A DNA stretch of 5,481 nt from Beijerinckiaceae bacterium (GTDB lineage Bacteria; Pseudomonadota; Alphaproteobacteria; Rhizobiales; Beijerinckiaceae), in the NCBI GenBank assembly GCA_027346205.1, contig DAIESR010000089.1, forward strand, positions 1 through 5,481. The letters run 5' to 3'. The notes below the pieces were generated by a model. The model ran no database searches and was not told where the DNA came from. It was given only the letters and a program-made list of their open reading frames with translations. Below are positions 3,746 through 5,481 of the stretch, piece after piece. The first letter of the stretch is position 1. Each line of letters begins with the position of its first letter. The position numbers and the translations under genes are program-made.

Positions 3746-5481
3746 GTGAAGGCGACTGCGGGCGATAGCGAGCAGACCAGGGCGGCGTCTGCCTCGGCGG
3801 TGGGTGCGGCTTTTACAACTGCGCTCGTTCGCGCGCATCAAGTTGTGGGTTTCGTTCATCTTCATGTTCACAGCGCCTTCTCTCTGCGGGAAGGGGCTTT
3901 GTCGATTGCGCGGCTCGCCAAATTTGCCGTTGCCGATTCCATGCCGGCCTTGGCCATGACCGACACCAACAGCCTGTTCGGCGCCCTGGAATTTTCCGAA
4001 AAGCTTGCGAAAGAGGGTGTTCAGCCGATCATCGGCATTCACCTCACGGTCGATTTCGGCGATGGCGCGCAGATCGCCCCCCGCGGCGACGAGACCGGGG
4101 CAGGTCGAGCCGGGCTCGTTTTGCTCGCCAAGGACGAGGCGGGCTATCGCAATCTCATGCATCTCGCTTCGCGCGCCTGGCTCGACCCGTCGCCGGGAGA
4201 TCTGCCGCATGTCGCCTTGGCGCGGCTCGAAAGTCGCTGCGAAGGGTTGATCGCGCTGTCGGGCGGTCCCACCGGCGCGCTGGATCGCAGTCTAGGCGCC
4301 GGACTGCCAGAGATTGCGGAGCGTCGGCTCGCAGGTCTGGAAGGGCTTTTCCGGGGTCGACTCTATATCGAACTGCAACGCCACGGGCTCGTGCAGGAAC
4401 GTGCGATCGAGCCGCAGCTTCTCGATTTGGCCTTCCGCCATGGCCTTCCGCTGGTCGCTACCAATGAGGCCTATTTCGGTGCCGCCTCCGAATATGAGGC
4501 GCATGATGCGCTGCTCTGCATTGCCGATGGCACTGTGATCGGCGATGCCGGTCGCCGCCGGTTGTCACCCGAGCATCGGTTCAAGACGCGGGCGGAAATG
4601 GGAGCGGTCTTTGCCGATCTGCCGGAGGCGTTGCAGAATACCGTCGAGATCGCAATGCGCTGCGCCTATAGGCCGTTGACGCGCAAGCCGATCCTGCCGC
4701 GCTTTGGCTCAGCAGGCGGCACCGAGGACGAGGCCGCCGAACTGATCCGCCAGGCGGAGGCGGGGCTTACGGCGCGGCTCGCGGCACATGGAACGGCGCC
4801 GGGCCTGGCGGAGGAGACCTATAAGGAGCGGCTCGCCTTCGAGCTTGCCGTTATCGTGAAGATGCAATTCCCCGGCTATTTCCTGATCGTCGCGGATTTC
4901 ATCAAATATGCGAAAACGCAAGGGATTCCGGTCGGGCCGGGGCGGGGCTCCGGGGCCGGCTCACTCGTCGCCTATGCTTTGACCATCACCGATCTCGATC
5001 CCCTGCGCTTTGGCCTTCTCTTCGAGCGCTTTCTCAATCCCGAACGCGTGTCCATGCCGGATTTTGACATCGATTTCTGTCAGGATCGGCGCGACGAGGT
5101 CATTCGTTACGTGCGCCGCCGCTATGGCGAGGACAGGGTGGCACAGATCATCACCTTTGGCTCCTTTCTCGCGCGCGGCGTGATGCGCAACGTCGGCCGC
5201 GTGCTCGAAATGCCGCTTGGCCAGGTCGATAAATTGGCCAAGCTCGTGCCGCAGAATCCAGCCGCGCCCGTCAATCTCAAGCAGGCGATCGAGAGCGAGC
5301 CGCGGCTCAAGGAGGCGGCCGCCGCCGAGCCGCGCGTGGCGCAAATGCTGAAGATCGCCGAGACGCTGGAAGGGCTCTATTCCAACGCCTCGACCCATGC
5401 GGCGGGCATTGTCATCGGCGACCTGCCGCTCGAAGAGCTGGTGCCGCTCTATCGCGATCCGAAATCGGACATGCCGGCGAC
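3746..5481 (+). CDS. dnaE: DNA polymerase III alpha subunit (DnaE), 5' half, cut by the right edge
   Basis: DnaE is the polymerase of the chromosomal replicase. About 578 of an expected 1,150-1,180 residues are present. An N-terminal Ala/Thr-rich extension (1-34) precedes the PHP domain, which opens with HLHVHS at 38-43 and includes TDTNSLFG (72-79) and TNEAYF (239-244). Active PHP metal ligands appear replaced (Thr74 where His is usual, Tyr243 where His is usual), so proofreading by this domain is unlikely, as in most proteobacterial DnaE. The polymerase domain shows GPGRGSGAGS (397-406) and the catalytic pair PDFDID with Asp439 and Asp441, matching E. coli Asp401/Asp403; the third catalytic Asp (E. 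coli 555) lies beyond the window. Asn482 stands where VxRDVGR usually has Asp. GTG 3746 was chosen for its ribosome site; starts at 3800 or 3845 would remove most of the extension. The lolC-lolD genes often found before alphaproteobacterial dnaE are absent here. Confidence 0.95.
   Translation, partial: MKATAGDSEQTRAASASAVGAAFTTALVRAHQVVGFVHLHVHSAFSLREGALSIARLAKFAVADSMPALAMTDTNSLFGALEFSEKLAKEGVQPIIGIHLTVDFGDGAQIAPRGDETGAGRAGLVLLAKDEAGYRNLMHLASRAWLDPSPGDLPHVALARLESRCEGLIALSGGPTGALDRSLGAGLPEIAERRLAGLEGLFRGRLYIELQRHGLVQERAIEPQLLDLAFRHGLPLVATNEAYFGAASEYEAHDALLCIADGTVIGDAGRRRLSPEHRFKTRAEMGAVFADLPEALQNTVEIAMRCAYRPLTRKPILPRFGSAGGTEDEAAELIRQAEAGLTARLAAHGTAPGLAEETYKERLAFELAVIVKMQFPGYFLIVADFIKYAKTQGIPVGPGRGSGAGSLVAYALTITDLDPLRFGLLFERFLNPERVSMPDFDIDFCQDRRDEVIRYVRRRYGEDRVAQIITFGSFLARGVMRNVGRVLEMPLGQVDKLAKLVPQNPAAPVNLKQAIESEPRLKEAAAAEPRVAQMLKIAETLEGLYSNASTHAAGIVIGDLPLEELVPLYRDPKSDMPA

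Noticed and set aside
3635..4210. Minus-strand 191-codon frame over the dnaE start
   Set aside because: The plus strand encodes the conserved PHP domain here; the reverse frame is a shadow.

Overview
The window looks like a stretch of ordinary chromosome from an alphaproteobacterium, most likely of the order Hyphomicrobiales (Rhizobiales). The reasons are the general amino-acid ABC transporter of AapM/AapP type, the alphaproteobacterial flavour of the DnaE polymerase blocks, and GC-rich codon use throughout the genes. The family cannot be fixed from this sequence alone. All supported genes are on the + strand.

Layout: (1) Bases 1-1581 hold the end of an amino-acid uptake operon: the 3' part of a permease gene (aapM-like, cut by the left edge), then a complete ATPase gene (aapP-like) 28 bases downstream. 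The partner permease and the periplasmic binding protein are expected to the left. (2) Bases 1582-2175 form a monocistronic unit. It has a leader with an inverted repeat, a strong ribosome binding site, a 101-residue secreted Trp/Tyr/His-rich repeat protein, and a structured 3' region ending in a Rho-independent terminator. (3) Bases 2176-2382 hold no gene but carry a strong GNRA-capped hairpin. (4) Bases 2383-3180 encode a four-helix membrane protein of the DUF4239 (bestrophin-like) family. (5) Bases 3181-3477 are a spacer whose 3' half is strikingly AT-rich and full of short dyads. It ends in a good sigma70-type promoter and ribosome binding site that lead into a 34-codon open reading frame (3478-3582) for a one-helix membrane miniprotein. 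(6) From 3746 to the right edge runs the first half of dnaE, the replicative DNA polymerase III alpha subunit, with a GTG start.

How the parts relate: the Aap genes act together in amino-acid import and dnaE acts in replication. The three genes between them (secreted repeat protein, DUF4239 protein, miniprotein) have no evident link to either and appear to be separate transcription units. I see no CRISPR, transposon, phage, tRNA or toxin-antitoxin structure and no clear large novel system. The parts most worth a second look are the unlisted miniprotein with its AT-rich control region, and the structured RNA around the secreted repeat protein.
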